From JAEDHM01 sp964368645 (lineage in GTDB: Bacteria; Bacillota; Clostridia; Christensenellales; CAG-1252): a stretch of DNA of 64,000 nucleotides. Below are positions 44,757 to 53,892 of this stretch, piece after piece (positions within the stretch are counted from its first letter, which is position 1; each line of letters starts with the position of its first letter). The notes beneath the pieces are model-generated. The model was not told where the DNA came from, searched no databases, and saw only the letters and a program-made list of their open reading frames with translations. The stretch is taken from NCBI GenBank assembly GCA_964368645.1, contig CAYJBY010000006.1:1-64000 (forward strand), written 5' to 3'. The translations under genes and the position numbers were made by a program.

Positions 44757-45773
44757 CTTGTTGCTTTAGCTTCTGTCTGTTTTTCCAACCTTGTTGCTTT
44801 AGCTTCTGTCTGTTTTTCCAACCTTGTTGCTTTAGCTTTGTCCTTGACCTATTCGCACTTTTGACACGTTTTGTCTTATTCGCGTACTTAACCTATCTTC
44901 GTTCTCCAGTTGTTCACGCCCGACCTATTCACACTCTCTCTGTCAAATAACTTATCCTTGTTGCTTTAGCAGAAAGCTAATTACTTATCCGCGCCTTACC
45001 CCAACGCTCATACCGTGGCACTCTATAATCAAATTCACATTACTACTTGTTAATTGCTTATCCTTATTCTCGTCCTATCTACGTTATCTACTTATCCGCG
45101 CCTTTCACTCCGAGTATTCCTTGAATCGGATTCCGCGTAACCCTGCAATTCCTGTTACTCTATAGCCAATCTACTCCACCCATTATAGATAATTAATCCT
45201 TATTGCTTTTGCGGCACTCTTTTCTCCAACCTTGTTTAGTCGGTACAAGGGTTATACGAGAGATTTTTTCTCGTTTCCTTTTTTTCTTTCAAAATAATCC
45301 TTTTTTCTTTTTTTAACTAAAACCGCATTTTAATCGGCTCTCATTTTTTGCTTTCCGTTCTCCCTCACCTTGGTATCACTCCAACCGAATTGCTTTAGCC
45401 TTGCTCAAATTATCCCACCCCTATTGCTTTAGCTTTGGTCAATTATCCCAACCTTGTTGCTTTAGCGGCAGACTGATTACTTATCCGCGCCTTACCCCAA
45501 CACTCACTTCGGGGCACTCTACAACTTAATCCGTGTTATCACATACTAACGGCTAATCCTTGTAGCTTTAGCTTTGGTCAATTATTCCAACCTTGTTGCT
45601 TTAGCGGCAGACTGATTACTTATTCGCGCCTTGCCCCAACACTCACGTCGTGACACTCTACAACCTAATCCGTGTTATTACAAACTAACGACTAATCCTT
45701 GTTGCTTTGGCAGGCTTTTTCCCTATCCTTGTTGCTTTAGCGGCAATCTATTCTCTAACCCTATTGCTTTAGC
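44757..45773. repeat. Thirteen-copy phased array of a 15-bp motif (CCTTGTTGCTTTAGC)
   Basis: Thirteen same-orientation copies, exact or with one to three changes, start at 44757, 44789, 44822, 44956, 45198, 45387, 45420, 45452, 45558, 45591, 45697, 45727 and 45760. Neighbours are mostly 30-33 bp apart or 106 bp apart, close to three and ten turns of DNA. Two units of 106 bp (45452 and 45591) are near-identical, with a shared ACTGATTACTTATCCGCGCC block. The array occupies a 1.9-kb gap (43942-45885) with no supported gene. Confidence 0.85.
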
Positions 45774-45796
45774 GGCAGGCTGTAATTGCCGAAAAA

Positions 45797-45829
45797 AATC
45801 CCGTGAGTCGGGTTATGACCTACGGGATT
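45797..45829 (-). terminator. Terminator of the GH31 gene
   Basis: AATCCCGT ... ACGGGATT, read on the minus strand, is followed by seven T. It lies 57 bp past the GH31 stop. Confidence 0.8.
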
Positions 45830-45885
45830 ATTAATATGGTTATATTTAATTATAATTAACTGATTATATAGGGTGAATTTTTAGG

Positions 45886-48327
45886 TTAGTTCACGCTTTC
45901 CGTTTCCAAAACCGCCTTTTTCAGCTTGACAGGCAGAGTGCTTTTGCGAATTGCCGCCGCCACCGCCTTATCGTCCGCGGCGTGCTGTACGCTCAAGAAG
46001 CGTATAAGGTGGTTGATATTAGAGCCTTGATAACGACTGCAAAGCTCTATAGCTCTTTCCTTAAGGGGCAGGTTGCGGATAACGGTATAATTACTGACGG
46101 TAATTTCCACGGTATCGGTAGGCAAAATGCCGTTGAGCTTTACGGACAGGGTTTTGTCCTCTATAACGGCGGCAAAATCCTTATTATTAACCTTAACCGT
46201 TACGTTAGCCGTGACTATATCCCTAAACTGCACGGTGTAATTCCTTTGCGTAGGAATTACCGCAAGGTCGCCCTTTGCAGGCTCGATACGGAAAATCAAA
46301 TCCTTATCCTTTTCGTTGACGCGGAAAACGGTAATCGCGTTATGCTCCTCGTAATCCATACCGTCGCCCTTATCCTCGTACAGCTTGAAAACGCCGTTGC
46401 CGCGATAAACCGCGATGTCCATATCGGCAGGGTTGCCGCTGTCGTTGGTGTCGTATTTTGAGCTTAAAGGCACAATGCCGCCTGCCTTAATCAGCACGGG
46501 AATATCCGAAAGGTCGCGGAAAAGCTCCAGATAGTTGTTGTTACCCTCATAAACGGTACCTGTGAAAAAGTCCGTCCATCTGCCCTTAGGCAGCCACGCC
46601 TTGACGGAAGCAAGTCCTGTGCGCTTATCGGTCTTGGAAGTAATGGGGCAAACCATCATTTCCGAACCAAACATATACTGATTGCGGACAGACTTATCAT
46701 AAGCCTCGTTAGCGTCGGGATAGGAGTAGTACATAGGCTCGCAAAGTGCAAGTCCCTCGCTGTTAGTGCGGCGGTTCATCGTATATAGATAAGGAATAAG
46801 GCGATGGCGCAGTCTTAACAGCTCGGTGGTATAAATTTCGATATCCTTTCTGCGTTTCCAAGGCTCCTTGCCCATCAGCTCCGCGCTGGTAGAGTGCAAA
46901 CGGTTAATCGGGGAGAAAACGCCCAACTGAATCCAACGCATATACAGCTCGAAGTCGTTAATGCCAAACATATGACCGCCGATATCGTGGCTCCACCAAG
47001 TGTAGCCGATATTAGTGGCGTTAGCGGTAAAATAGGGTTGGAATTTCAGCGAAGTCCAGCGCACGAAGGTGTCGCCGCTGAAGCCCAACGGATAGCGGTG
47101 ACTGCCTGCTCCTGCGTAACGGGAAAGGATAAGACCGCGGCGGCTGTTGCCGTCAGCGTCCACGCAGTCGTCCAAATAATGGTAATGGTTCAGCGACCAC
47201 AGAGGGTCCAAGCCCCACACCGCAGGGTCCTTACCCTGCTGCCAGTCTATCCACCAAAAATCCACGCCGTCCTTTTCGTAAGGCTTGTGCAGGTACTTAA
47301 AATACGCGTTGACGAAACGCGGATCTGCGATATCGAATTTCACCGCTTGCTTGGTCGTAGGATCAATCCCCATCTCACGCGCGATGCCCTCGTACATATC
47401 CTCAAAGCATCTAACGCCGCTTGCAGGGTGCAGGTTGACGGTAATGCGGAAATTATTGTCCTTAAGCCACTTCAAAAACGCCTTGTAATCGGGGAAAAGG
47501 TCGGTATTCCAGCTATAGCCCGTCCAACCGTTGCGTCCGTCCGACCAACCCATAGGCACCTTGCCGAACCGCTTGACGTTAACCCAGTGCCAGTCCATAT
47601 CGATAGTTGCCACTGTAACGGGGATTTTGCTGTCGATAAAGCGTTGCATCAAATCTACGTATTCCTGCTGACTGTACGCCTTGTAACGGCTCCACCAGTT
47701 GCCCAGAGCGTATCTCGGCAGCATAGGAACCTCACCCGATATGGCAAACAAAGCTTTGACCGCGGCGCGGTAATCCTTGCCGTAGGCAAAAATATACGCG
47801 TCCTTTTCGTCAGCCGCCGCGCTTAACTCGCCGTTATCGCCAAGTCTTAGGCTGTTGTCGGGGATAACCGCCACACCGTTGGTGCCCACTACGCCGTTGC
47901 AAAATTCCAGATGGAAAATCCAAGGTCTTTTGAGCCAATCGGGGAAAAGCATTTGAAAATTACCCACGCTCATATCCAAGGTTCTGGCGGTACCCTTAAG
48001 GTTGCCGCTGTTGTTGACAGAGGATTTTACGCCGTCGGGAAGTATCACCGCAGTCGCCTTTTTGGCGGCGGTATCGAAGAAAAGCGTTACCTTTTCGGTA
48101 ATGATTTTCAGCACCGAACCCACGGTTTCCGTGGAAAACTTAACCGCGCTAAGGTTGCGGAACCAAACCATTTGGGTTGCGCTGTCAGAAAAAACGTCGT
48201 TATCGCTAACCTCCACTCTGAAAAGGCTGTCCGTCAAAACGGTAATGCGGAAACCCTTACCGACAATGATATTCTCGGCTAAGGCGCAGGGAGCGGTTTT
48301 TGCTATAAGGTGTTGTTGTAGCGGCAT
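45886..48327 (-). CDS. Glycoside hydrolase family 31 (alpha-glucosidase/xylosidase type)
   Basis: The 813-residue protein has the GH31 layout: N-terminal beta-sandwich (1-200), TIM barrel with PRYALGNWWSRYKAYS, TIDMDWHWV and the nucleophile Asp361 in FWWIDWQQG. The acid/base Asp419 lies in GFSGDTFVRW, followed by the block HDIGGHMFG. C-terminal beta domains and an extra helical tail (about 750-813) follow. The IDWQQG nucleophile block is seen in a branch that hydrolyses unusual alpha-glucans or sulfoquinovosides; the substrate is not decided. There is no signal peptide. The start follows AGGAGACAATT. It stands alone between two repeat-rich gaps. Confidence 0.9.
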   Translation of the reverse strand: MPLQQHLIAKTAPCALAENIIVGKGFRITVLTDSLFRVEVSDNDVFSDSATQMVWFRNLSAVKFSTETVGSVLKIITEKVTLFFDTAAKKATAVILPDGVKSSVNNSGNLKGTARTLDMSVGNFQMLFPDWLKRPWIFHLEFCNGVVGTNGVAVIPDNSLRLGDNGELSAAADEKDAYIFAYGKDYRAAVKALFAISGEVPMLPRYALGNWWSRYKAYSQQEYVDLMQRFIDSKIPVTVATIDMDWHWVNVKRFGKVPMGWSDGRNGWTGYSWNTDLFPDYKAFLKWLKDNNFRITVNLHPASGVRCFEDMYEGIAREMGIDPTTKQAVKFDIADPRFVNAYFKYLHKPYEKDGVDFWWIDWQQGKDPAVWGLDPLWSLNHYHYLDDCVDADGNSRRGLILSRYAGAGSHRYPLGFSGDTFVRWTSLKFQPYFTANATNIGYTWWSHDIGGHMFGINDFELYMRWIQLGVFSPINRLHSTSAELMGKEPWKRRKDIEIYTTELLRLRHRLIPYLYTMNRRTNSEGLALCEPMYYSYPDANEAYDKSVRNQYMFGSEMMVCPITSKTDKRTGLASVKAWLPKGRWTDFFTGTVYEGNNNYLELFRDLSDIPVLIKAGGIVPLSSKYDTNDSGNPADMDIAVYRGNGVFKLYEDKGDGMDYEEHNAITVFRVNEKDKDLIFRIEPAKGDLAVIPTQRNYTVQFRDIVTANVTVKVNNKDFAAVIEDKTLSVKLNGILPTDTVEITVSNYTVIRNLPLKERAIELCSRYQGSNINHLIRFLSVQHAADDKAVAAAIRKSTLPVKLKKAVLETESVN

Positions 48328-48496
48328 AATTGTCTCCTAAATTGTTCTAAAAATCCGTATTATAATAATTTTACCAAATTTCCGCCGTTATTGCAATAGC
48401 AATACAAAAATAAACCCCATTGCTTTTGTGGGGTGAAAATTGTCAGAGTAAATCAAGGTTGAGTGTTAGGCGAGTTTCCGCAAGACCGTGTAGCTC

Positions 48497-48606
48497 TGTC
48501 ATTCTGAGGAGTAATCAATTACGACGAAGAATCTCGCCGACAGGCGTTCTCTTTCCGCATAAATGCGAGATTCTTCACTTCGCATAAACGCTCGTTCAGA
48601 ATGACA
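48497..48606. repeat. Complete dispersed palindromic repeat element
   Basis: The left half TGTCATTCTGAGGA ... ACGACGAAGAATCTCGC (from 48497) and the right half GCGAGATTCTTCACTTCGC ... GTTCAGAATGACA (to 48606) face each other, giving a 110-bp imperfect inverted repeat with no coding potential. Confidence 0.85.
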
Positions 48607-48693
48607 ATCGGGGTTGAGTGAATTTTTTTGAGGTGTTGCCACGGTAAAGAAAAAGGGACGGCTAATCCGTCCCGATATTATTGTAAATTGTGT

Positions 48694-48746
48694 TCCGCAT
48701 AAATGCGAGATTCTTCACTTCGCATAAACGCTCGTTCAGAATGACA
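48694..48746. repeat. Right-type repeat copy at the edge of the second assembly gap
   Basis: A copy almost identical to the right half at 48556-48606 abuts the N run. The bases after the gap (TCGGGGTTGAGTGAATTTTT) repeat those behind the earlier copy, so the assembly broke inside a tandem duplication. Confidence 0.8.
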
Positions 48747-48747
48747 A

Positions 48748-48847
48748 NNNNNNNNNNNNNNNNNNNNNNNNNNNNNNNNNNNNNNNNNNNNNNNNNNNNN
48801 NNNNNNNNNNNNNNNNNNNNNNNNNNNNNNNNNNNNNNNNNNNNNNN
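48748..48847. other. Assembly gap (100 N)
   Basis: Exactly 100 N. The flanks repeat 48602-48660 with a few differences, so this is a repeat-caused break and the true length is unknown. Confidence 0.98.
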
Positions 48848-48890
48848 TCGGGGTTGAGTGAATTTTTTGTGAGGAGTTGCCACGGTAACG

Positions 48891-48920
48891 AAAAAGGGAC
48901 GGAGTTCCCCGTCCCTTTTT
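48891..48920. terminator. Terminator of the alarmone synthetase/aminotransferase operon
   Basis: AAAAAGGGACGG and CCGTCCCTTTTT form a 12-bp stem directly behind the minus-strand alarmone synthetase stop. A second version of the stem (GGGACGG-CTAAT-CCGTCCC, 48655-48673) lies before the gap. Confidence 0.85.
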
Positions 48921-48930
48921 CTTTATGTTT

Positions 48931-49641
48931 TTATTTTCTTTCTATTTTGTTACGCGCCTCGATATGCTTTCGCACCTGATCCATACGCATATCCACCTGT
49001 GCGCTCATTTCCGCGCAGGCTTTCAGCTCGTCGTTAATGCTCTGCACGTCGGGCAAATCCTTTTTGTAGCGGATTTTGTGTTCCAAGCTCGCCCAAAAGT
49101 CCATTGCTATGGTACGGAACTGCACCTCAACCTTCATCATCTTTTTTTGGTCGTGAAGGAAAATCGGTATCTCCACTATAAGGTGCAAGCTGCGGTAGCC
49201 GTTACCCTTGGGGTTTTTGATATAATCCTTTCGGTTAATAAGGTTGACGTCGTCCTGCTTTAGGAAGTAATCCGCCAGCATATAAATATCCTCGGGAAAG
49301 GAGCAGATAACTCTTACGCCTGCAACGTCGAAAATATTGTTTTCTATCGCCTCTTTGGTTATCGGCAAATTACGTGAGCGGAGCTTACCTAAGATACTTT
49401 CGGGGGATTTCAGCCTAGCCTTAATGGTTTCTATCGGGTTGCGGTCGTACTTCAGCGAAAACTCCTCGTTCAGCACGTTGAATTTCGTTTCCGTCTCCAT
49501 CATTGCGCACTTATAATACGCCATAAGCTCGCGGTAAGATTCCACGCTGTTCACGATTGATTTTTCCGTGTTGGCGTCGAACACCACCTTAGAACCCGTC
49601 ATATTACCCAAAAAAGCGGATAAGCTATCGGTTTGTTCCAA
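48931..49641 (-). CDS. Small alarmone synthetase (RelQ/YjbM-type)
   Basis: The 236-residue protein has only the (p)ppGpp synthetase domain, without the hydrolase or TGS/ACT domains of Rel. The blocks RLKSPESI, DVAGVRVIC, KDYIKNPKGNGYRSLHL and VEVQFRTIAMDFWASLEHK are intact, so it should make alarmone from GTP or GDP and ATP in stress. The C-terminal helix (about 205-236) fits the tetramerising helix of RelQ. It follows an aminotransferase by 14 bp on the same strand and ends at a terminator. Confidence 0.93.
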   Translation of the reverse strand: MEQTDSLSAFLGNMTGSKVVFDANTEKSIVNSVESYRELMAYYKCAMMETETKFNVLNEEFSLKYDRNPIETIKARLKSPESILGKLRSRNLPITKEAIENNIFDVAGVRVICSFPEDIYMLADYFLKQDDVNLINRKDYIKNPKGNGYRSLHLIVEIPIFLHDQKKMMKVEVQFRTIAMDFWASLEHKIRYKKDLPDVQSINDELKACAEMSAQVDMRMDQVRKHIEARNKIERK

Positions 49642-49654
49642 TTATTACCTCCGA

Positions 49655-50836
49655 TTACTTGTTGAGAGTATCTAGGAAATGACGGATACGCGCCAACGCC
49701 TGCTTAATGCGTTCCATAGAATAAGCATAGCTTATGCGAACGAAATCTCTGCCGCTCTCGCCGAACGCACTGCCGGGAACAACCGCTACCTGCTCCGCAG
49801 CAAGGAGCTTTTCCACAAAGCTGTCGCCATCCATACCCGTGGACTTAACGCAGGGGAAAACGTAGAACGCGCCCTTAGGCTCAAAGCAAGTCAAGCCCAT
49901 CTCGTTGAGGGAATCCACCAACAGACGTCTTCTCTTGTCGTACTCGTCGCGCATAGCGGTAATGGAAGCGAAGTTATCGGCAAAACCCGATTCTATAGCC
50001 TCAAGACCTGCGTACTGTGCCGCGGTAGGAGCGCACATCAAAGCGAACTGGTGAATTTTCAGCATAACCTTGAGAATGGGCAACGGCGCACAGAGGTAGC
50101 CTAATCTCCAGCCCGTCATAGCGAAAGCCTTGGAGAAACCGTTGATAAAGATTGTACGCTCCTGCATACCGGGCAGGGAAGCGATGGAACAATGCTTGCC
50201 GCCGCCGTAGGTAAGCTCGGCGTAAATCTCATCGGAAATAATGATAATGTCGTGTTCGATGGCGAATTGAGCGATTGCCTCAAGATGCTCCTTTTCCATA
50301 ATCGCACCTGTGGGGTTGTTGGGGAAAGGAAGCACTAACGCCTTGGTCTTGGGCGTAACTACTTTTTCAAGGGATTTGACGGTAAGACGGAATTCGTCCT
50401 CAACGTAGCAGGGAACCGCCACAGCCTTGGCGCAGCATAAGCTTACGCAGGGGCAATAGGAAACGTAACAAGGTTCGGGAATCAGAACCTCGTCGTCAGG
50501 CTCCAAAAGAGCGCGCATTGCCAAGTCGATACCCTCGCTGGCACCTACGGTGACCATAACCTGCTCGAAAGCATATTCTACGCCGTAACGCTCTCTCACG
50601 TACTTAACTATCGCCTTGCGGAGAGAGGGCATACCGGAATTGGAAGTGTATTGGGTAATACCGTCGGTAATGCTCTTAACGCCGGCTTGCGCCACGTTCT
50701 TAGGTGTGGGGAAGTCGGGTTCGCCAACGCCCAAGGAAATAGCGTTAGGCATATCGGAAAGCACGTCGAAGTATTTTCTGATACCGGACGGCTTGATTTC
50801 GCTGGCTCTTTTGCTAAGATATTTAGAATAATCCAT
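49655..50836 (-). CDS. Aminotransferase class I (PLP-dependent)
   Basis: The 393-residue fold type I aminotransferase has LGVGEPDFPTP for substrate contact, PNNPTG and the PLP lysine in SKAFAMTGWRLGY (about residue 235). The class resembles aspartate/aromatic or PatA-like aminotransferases of Firmicutes, which act on aspartate, aromatic amino acids or N-succinyl-diaminopimelate precursors; the exact substrate cannot be read. The ribosome site is TGAGGTAATACT. It forms an operon with the alarmone synthetase 14 bp downstream, an order that would link amino-acid status with alarmone production. Confidence 0.9.
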   Translation of the reverse strand: MDYSKYLSKRASEIKPSGIRKYFDVLSDMPNAISLGVGEPDFPTPKNVAQAGVKSITDGITQYTSNSGMPSLRKAIVKYVRERYGVEYAFEQVMVTVGASEGIDLAMRALLEPDDEVLIPEPCYVSYCPCVSLCCAKAVAVPCYVEDEFRLTVKSLEKVVTPKTKALVLPFPNNPTGAIMEKEHLEAIAQFAIEHDIIIISDEIYAELTYGGGKHCSIASLPGMQERTIFINGFSKAFAMTGWRLGYLCAPLPILKVMLKIHQFALMCAPTAAQYAGLEAIESGFADNFASITAMRDEYDKRRRLLVDSLNEMGLTCFEPKGAFYVFPCVKSTGMDGDSFVEKLLAAEQVAVVPGSAFGESGRDFVRISYAYSMERIKQALARIRHFLDTLNK

Positions 50837-50983
50837 AGTATTACCTCATTTTTATTTGTCCTTCGATTGTCCTCGGAGCGACAACCTTATTATAAATGCT
50901 TTTACAGCTTTTGGCAATACCCAAAAGGGATTTTCCGACCACAAAAAAACAATGGTGTTGTGGGGTGGATGTCGGGCTGTGTT

Positions 50984-51122
50984 TGTCATTCTGAGGAGCA
51001 ACTTCGTTGCGACGAAGAATCTCGCATCTATGCGGTATCTTAAGTAAGACTTCTTTCTCCCCCGGGGTTTTCCGCCTTTCGGCGAGATTCTTCACTTCGC
51101 GTAAACGCTCGTTCAGAATGAC
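50984..51122. repeat. Complete dispersed palindromic repeat element
   Basis: The left half (from TGTCATTCTGAGGAGCAACT at 50984) and the right half (to TCAGAATGACA at 51122) enclose about 50 bp. The gap 50837-51285 otherwise contains no gene. Confidence 0.85.
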
Positions 51123-51285
51123 AATCAGAGTGGGGTGGGTTCACTATGACACGTATCTATTCGCTTATCTTACAATTTATTAGGTGAATAATTGCATAAT
51201 ACTGACTTTTTATGCAATTTGCCCCTGCTTTTTTATCGATTATATACCTATGCGCCCCTTGCAACGGTGAAAAATCGGAAAAGGG

Positions 51286-51314
51286 TTGACATTTTTTGGT
51301 TTTTATTTAATAAT
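51286..51314 (+). promoter_or_regulatory. Promoter of the acyl-ligase cassette, implying a leaderless transcript
   Basis: TTGACA (51286-51291), 16-17 bp, then TAATAA/AATAAT (51308-51314) would place the transcription start at about 51320-51322, that is at the ATG itself. No Shine-Dalgarno sequence precedes the ATG at 51322 (AATAATAAAGACT). Confidence 0.65.
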
Positions 51315-51321
51315 AAAGACT

Positions 51322-52815
51322 ATGAGCAATTATTTCTTGAATTGTCTGACTTCGGAGGAGCACAAAAGGGTGCCGTTCGTGGGTACCGTATCCCGTCTGC
51401 TTTCGCTGGCGGAACGCAACTATCCCGACGCTCCGGCTCTGCGCGATGCTACCTCCGCATATACCTATAAGGAACTCTCGGCTGATTTGGCTTTAAGGCG
51501 CGCCGCACTGAAGGAAGCGGGCGTTAATAAAGGCGACGTGGTAGGCGTTTTGATGAAGAACTCCGTCCTGTCCGCCGAATGGATGCTGACTATCCTGTCT
51601 TACGGTGCTATTTTGGTGCCGTTCCCTGTTGCCACAGACGAATACCACTACCTCTCCGCTCTTGCCAAGTTCGGCATTAAAGCGATGATAAAAGAGAGTA
51701 GCTATACCTACGTCACAGAGGACAAGGTCACGATTATAGCTCCCGACGCCAAGGGCGAAAAGCCCCTTTCCGCCGCCAATTTGGTCAACGCAGATCCTGC
51801 TATGATTTTCTTTACAGGCGGCACTACCGGCGATCCCAAGGGAACTCTGCTTTGTCACCGTGCCATAATGCGCGGTGCGCTTAACGGCGTGTACCTCCCC
51901 GACGGCGTTTTCGGACAGTTGTTCCTAAGCGTACTGCCCTTCTCCCACGTATTCGGTTTTGTGCGGTGTCTTTTGACTCCCATCTATTGCGGCTCCGAGG
52001 TTTATATCACCTCTCCTTACGCCTTTTTGCGTAATTTTGCCAACGTGAAACCCACCGTTGCGGTATTGGTTCCGGGGTTGGCGGACGCGTTGCTCAAGGC
52101 GGCTGACGAGGGCGGCGAGCAGGTGCTGGGCGGCAGACTTAACAAAATCCTCTGCGGCGGAGCGGCGATACCTCACCGCGTCAGCGAGGGCTTTAAGAAG
52201 TACAACGTCAGAGTTGTAACGGGCTACGGTATGACGGAAACGGCTAATTCTATTTCCGCTGACTTTACCCCCTTAGACAACAACAATTCGGTAGGCAGGA
52301 TTTATCCGAAACAGCGTATGCGGTTTAGGAACGGCGAGGTTCAGCTTCAGGGCGACAACCTTTTGACCTGCTACTACAACGATCCCGAAGCCACCAAGGA
52401 AGCGTTTACCGAGGACGGCTGGTTCAGAACGGGCGACGTTGGGCATATGGACCGCAACGGTTTTTTGCACCTGACAGGAAGAATCAAAAACATCATTCTC
52501 CTTTCCAACGGCGAGAACGTCTATCCCGAGGAAATCGAGGAATCCTTCAGCGAAAGTCCGCTGGTTAAGGACTGCGTGGCAAAGGAAGACGCGGTCAACG
52601 GCACTCCCGTTATCGCGCTGGAGATTTTGCCTGTTGCGGAAATGCTTACAAAAAGTTACGAGGAGCTGTACGCGATTTATTCGTCGATGATCGACACGTA
52701 CAATATGACTCAGCCCTCTCACAAAAAAATATCAAAGCTAATCGTTAGGCTTATCGATTTTGAGCGGACGATTAGTATGAAAATCAAAAGGAAGAGATTC
52801 TATGAACAACATTGA
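51322..52815 (+). CDS. AMP-dependent acyl ligase (acyl-ACP/acyl-CoA synthetase)
   Basis: The 497-residue adenylate-forming enzyme has A3 motif FFTGGTTGDPKGT, VTGYGMTE (A5), FRTGDVG (A7) and the hinge GRIKNIILLSNGENVYPEEIE (A8, given as landmark). The C-terminal lysine block SMKIKRK is present. It should activate a carboxylic acid as adenylate and load it on a thiol. The next gene is a stand-alone acyl carrier protein starting inside its last codons, so the ACP is the likely acceptor. The N-terminal start is ATG 51322; a longer reading begins inside the -35 box and is rejected. Confidence 0.88.
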   Translation: MSNYFLNCLTSEEHKRVPFVGTVSRLLSLAERNYPDAPALRDATSAYTYKELSADLALRRAALKEAGVNKGDVVGVLMKNSVLSAEWMLTILSYGAILVPFPVATDEYHYLSALAKFGIKAMIKESSYTYVTEDKVTIIAPDAKGEKPLSAANLVNADPAMIFFTGGTTGDPKGTLLCHRAIMRGALNGVYLPDGVFGQLFLSVLPFSHVFGFVRCLLTPIYCGSEVYITSPYAFLRNFANVKPTVAVLVPGLADALLKAADEGGEQVLGGRLNKILCGGAAIPHRVSEGFKKYNVRVVTGYGMTETANSISADFTPLDNNNSVGRIYPKQRMRFRNGEVQLQGDNLLTCYYNDPEATKEAFTEDGWFRTGDVGHMDRNGFLHLTGRIKNIILLSNGENVYPEEIEESFSESPLVKDCVAKEDAVNGTPVIALEILPVAEMLTKSYEELYAIYSSMIDTYNMTQPSHKKISKLIVRLIDFERTISMKIKRKRFYEQH

Positions 52816-53041
52816 TATCTTAGCCGTACTTAAGACTATACTTGCTAAGAACCTACCCGACACGGATTTATCGGGATTAACGGACGACACGAAACTCAAC
52901 ACGATAGACGGTTTGACCTCTTTGGTTTTGGTTATGGTGCTCTATGACGCCGAAAATCAATTCTGCATATCCATAGACGATCCCACCGACCTGAAAACGA
53001 TAGGAGATTTGCTCTCCTACGTTTCGGCGAGAATCGCATAG
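52802..53041 (+). CDS. Acyl carrier protein, stand-alone
   Basis: The 79-residue four-helix carrier has its phosphopantetheine serine most likely at Ser40 in DGLTSLVLVM, where the usual DSL is TSL. It has the acidic helix surface typical for ACP (LTDDTKL, DDPTDLKT). It overlaps the acyl ligase by 14 bases and is followed after 3 bases by an acyltransferase, so the three make a compact activate-carry-transfer set. It is not the housekeeping ACP, which lies with fatty-acid genes in other genomes. Confidence 0.85.
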   Translation: MNNIDILAVLKTILAKNLPDTDLSGLTDDTKLNTIDGLTSLVLVMVLYDAENQFCISIDDPTDLKTIGDLLSYVSARIA

Positions 53042-53044
53042 CTT

Positions 53045-53878
53045 ATGGCGGCGAAAAGAACCCCCGAAGGCAAGAATACAGAAGGCAAGCGTCAAGGCTT
53101 TTATTACCGAGCCGCTATGTGTATTGCGCGGACGTTTATCTTCCGCAAGCGGACGGTGGTAAGACAGCAGGAATCTCCCGAGGGAGAAACGGCGGTTTAC
53201 GTATGCAACCATTCGGGAGCTATCGGGCCGATGAGCGTCAGCCTATATTTTGACCGTCCGTACCGTTCTTGGGTAACGCATTGCGTTTTTGATAAGGAAA
53301 TCACCCCCAATTTTATTTTTCACGACTTTTTTCAGGGCAGACAATTCAAGTGGAAAGCTCCTATGCGGCTTTTAAGCCGTATCGTGGCGGTTTTGCTTCG
53401 CCCCCTTTTAACAGCGCAAAACGGCGTTAAGGTGTACCGCACTGACGCCAGAGTTTTCGGCACCTATAAGGAAAGCGTCAAGACCTTAGAGGGCGGCGAA
53501 AATCTGGTAATCTTTGCGGAAAGTCCCGTCAAGGGCGGCAAATACGTCAACAAGCTGTACGACGGCATTGCCGACTTGGGCTTGTTTTACTGGCGCGTCA
53601 CAGGCAAAAAGCTGAAATATTATCCCGTATATATCCCCTCAACATTGCGAACGGTGAACGTGGGCGAGTCCGTTGAATTTTGCCCCGACAACACCATCGA
53701 GGAAGAGAGAGTGCGCCTAACCTCCGCGATAGAAAGCGCAATCAACGCTATCGGCGATAGTCTGCCGCCCCACAAGGTGGCTAACTTCCTGCCCCCTGCG
53801 TATTACGAGAATTACGCGGAATATATCAACGATCCGGCGGCGTATTGGAAATTTGTGGAACAAAAGCACAGCGACTGA
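53045..53878 (+). CDS. PlsC-like acyltransferase with altered HX4D motif
   Basis: The 277-residue protein resembles LPLAT/PlsC acyltransferases: the catalytic region reads VCNHSGAIGP, where HX4D would be H-SGAI-G, so the catalytic aspartate is glycine. The later block VIFAESPVKGGK matches the FPEG-type motif III (ESP). A hydrophobic stretch (about 108-120) could attach it to the membrane. The start has no strong ribosome site and is probably coupled to the ACP stop 3 bases upstream. Its acceptor is unknown; glycerophosphate, a sugar or an amino group are possible. argH follows after 14 bp. Confidence 0.75.
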   Translation: MAAKRTPEGKNTEGKRQGFYYRAAMCIARTFIFRKRTVVRQQESPEGETAVYVCNHSGAIGPMSVSLYFDRPYRSWVTHCVFDKEITPNFIFHDFFQGRQFKWKAPMRLLSRIVAVLLRPLLTAQNGVKVYRTDARVFGTYKESVKTLEGGENLVIFAESPVKGGKYVNKLYDGIADLGLFYWRVTGKKLKYYPVYIPSTLRTVNVGESVEFCPDNTIEEERVRLTSAIESAINAIGDSLPPHKVANFLPPAYYENYAEYINDPAAYWKFVEQKHSD

Positions 53879-53892
53879 TTGAGGAGATAACT

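Noticed and set aside
44757..45773. CRISPR array
   Set aside because: The repeat is only 15 bp, spacing is irregular, the spacers resemble one another and no cas gene is present.
44700..45790. Replication origin with DnaA boxes
   Set aside because: TTATCC occurs often, but almost always as TTATCCGCG or TTATCCTTG, not TTATCCACA. There is no dnaA, dnaN or rnpA-rpmH nearby.
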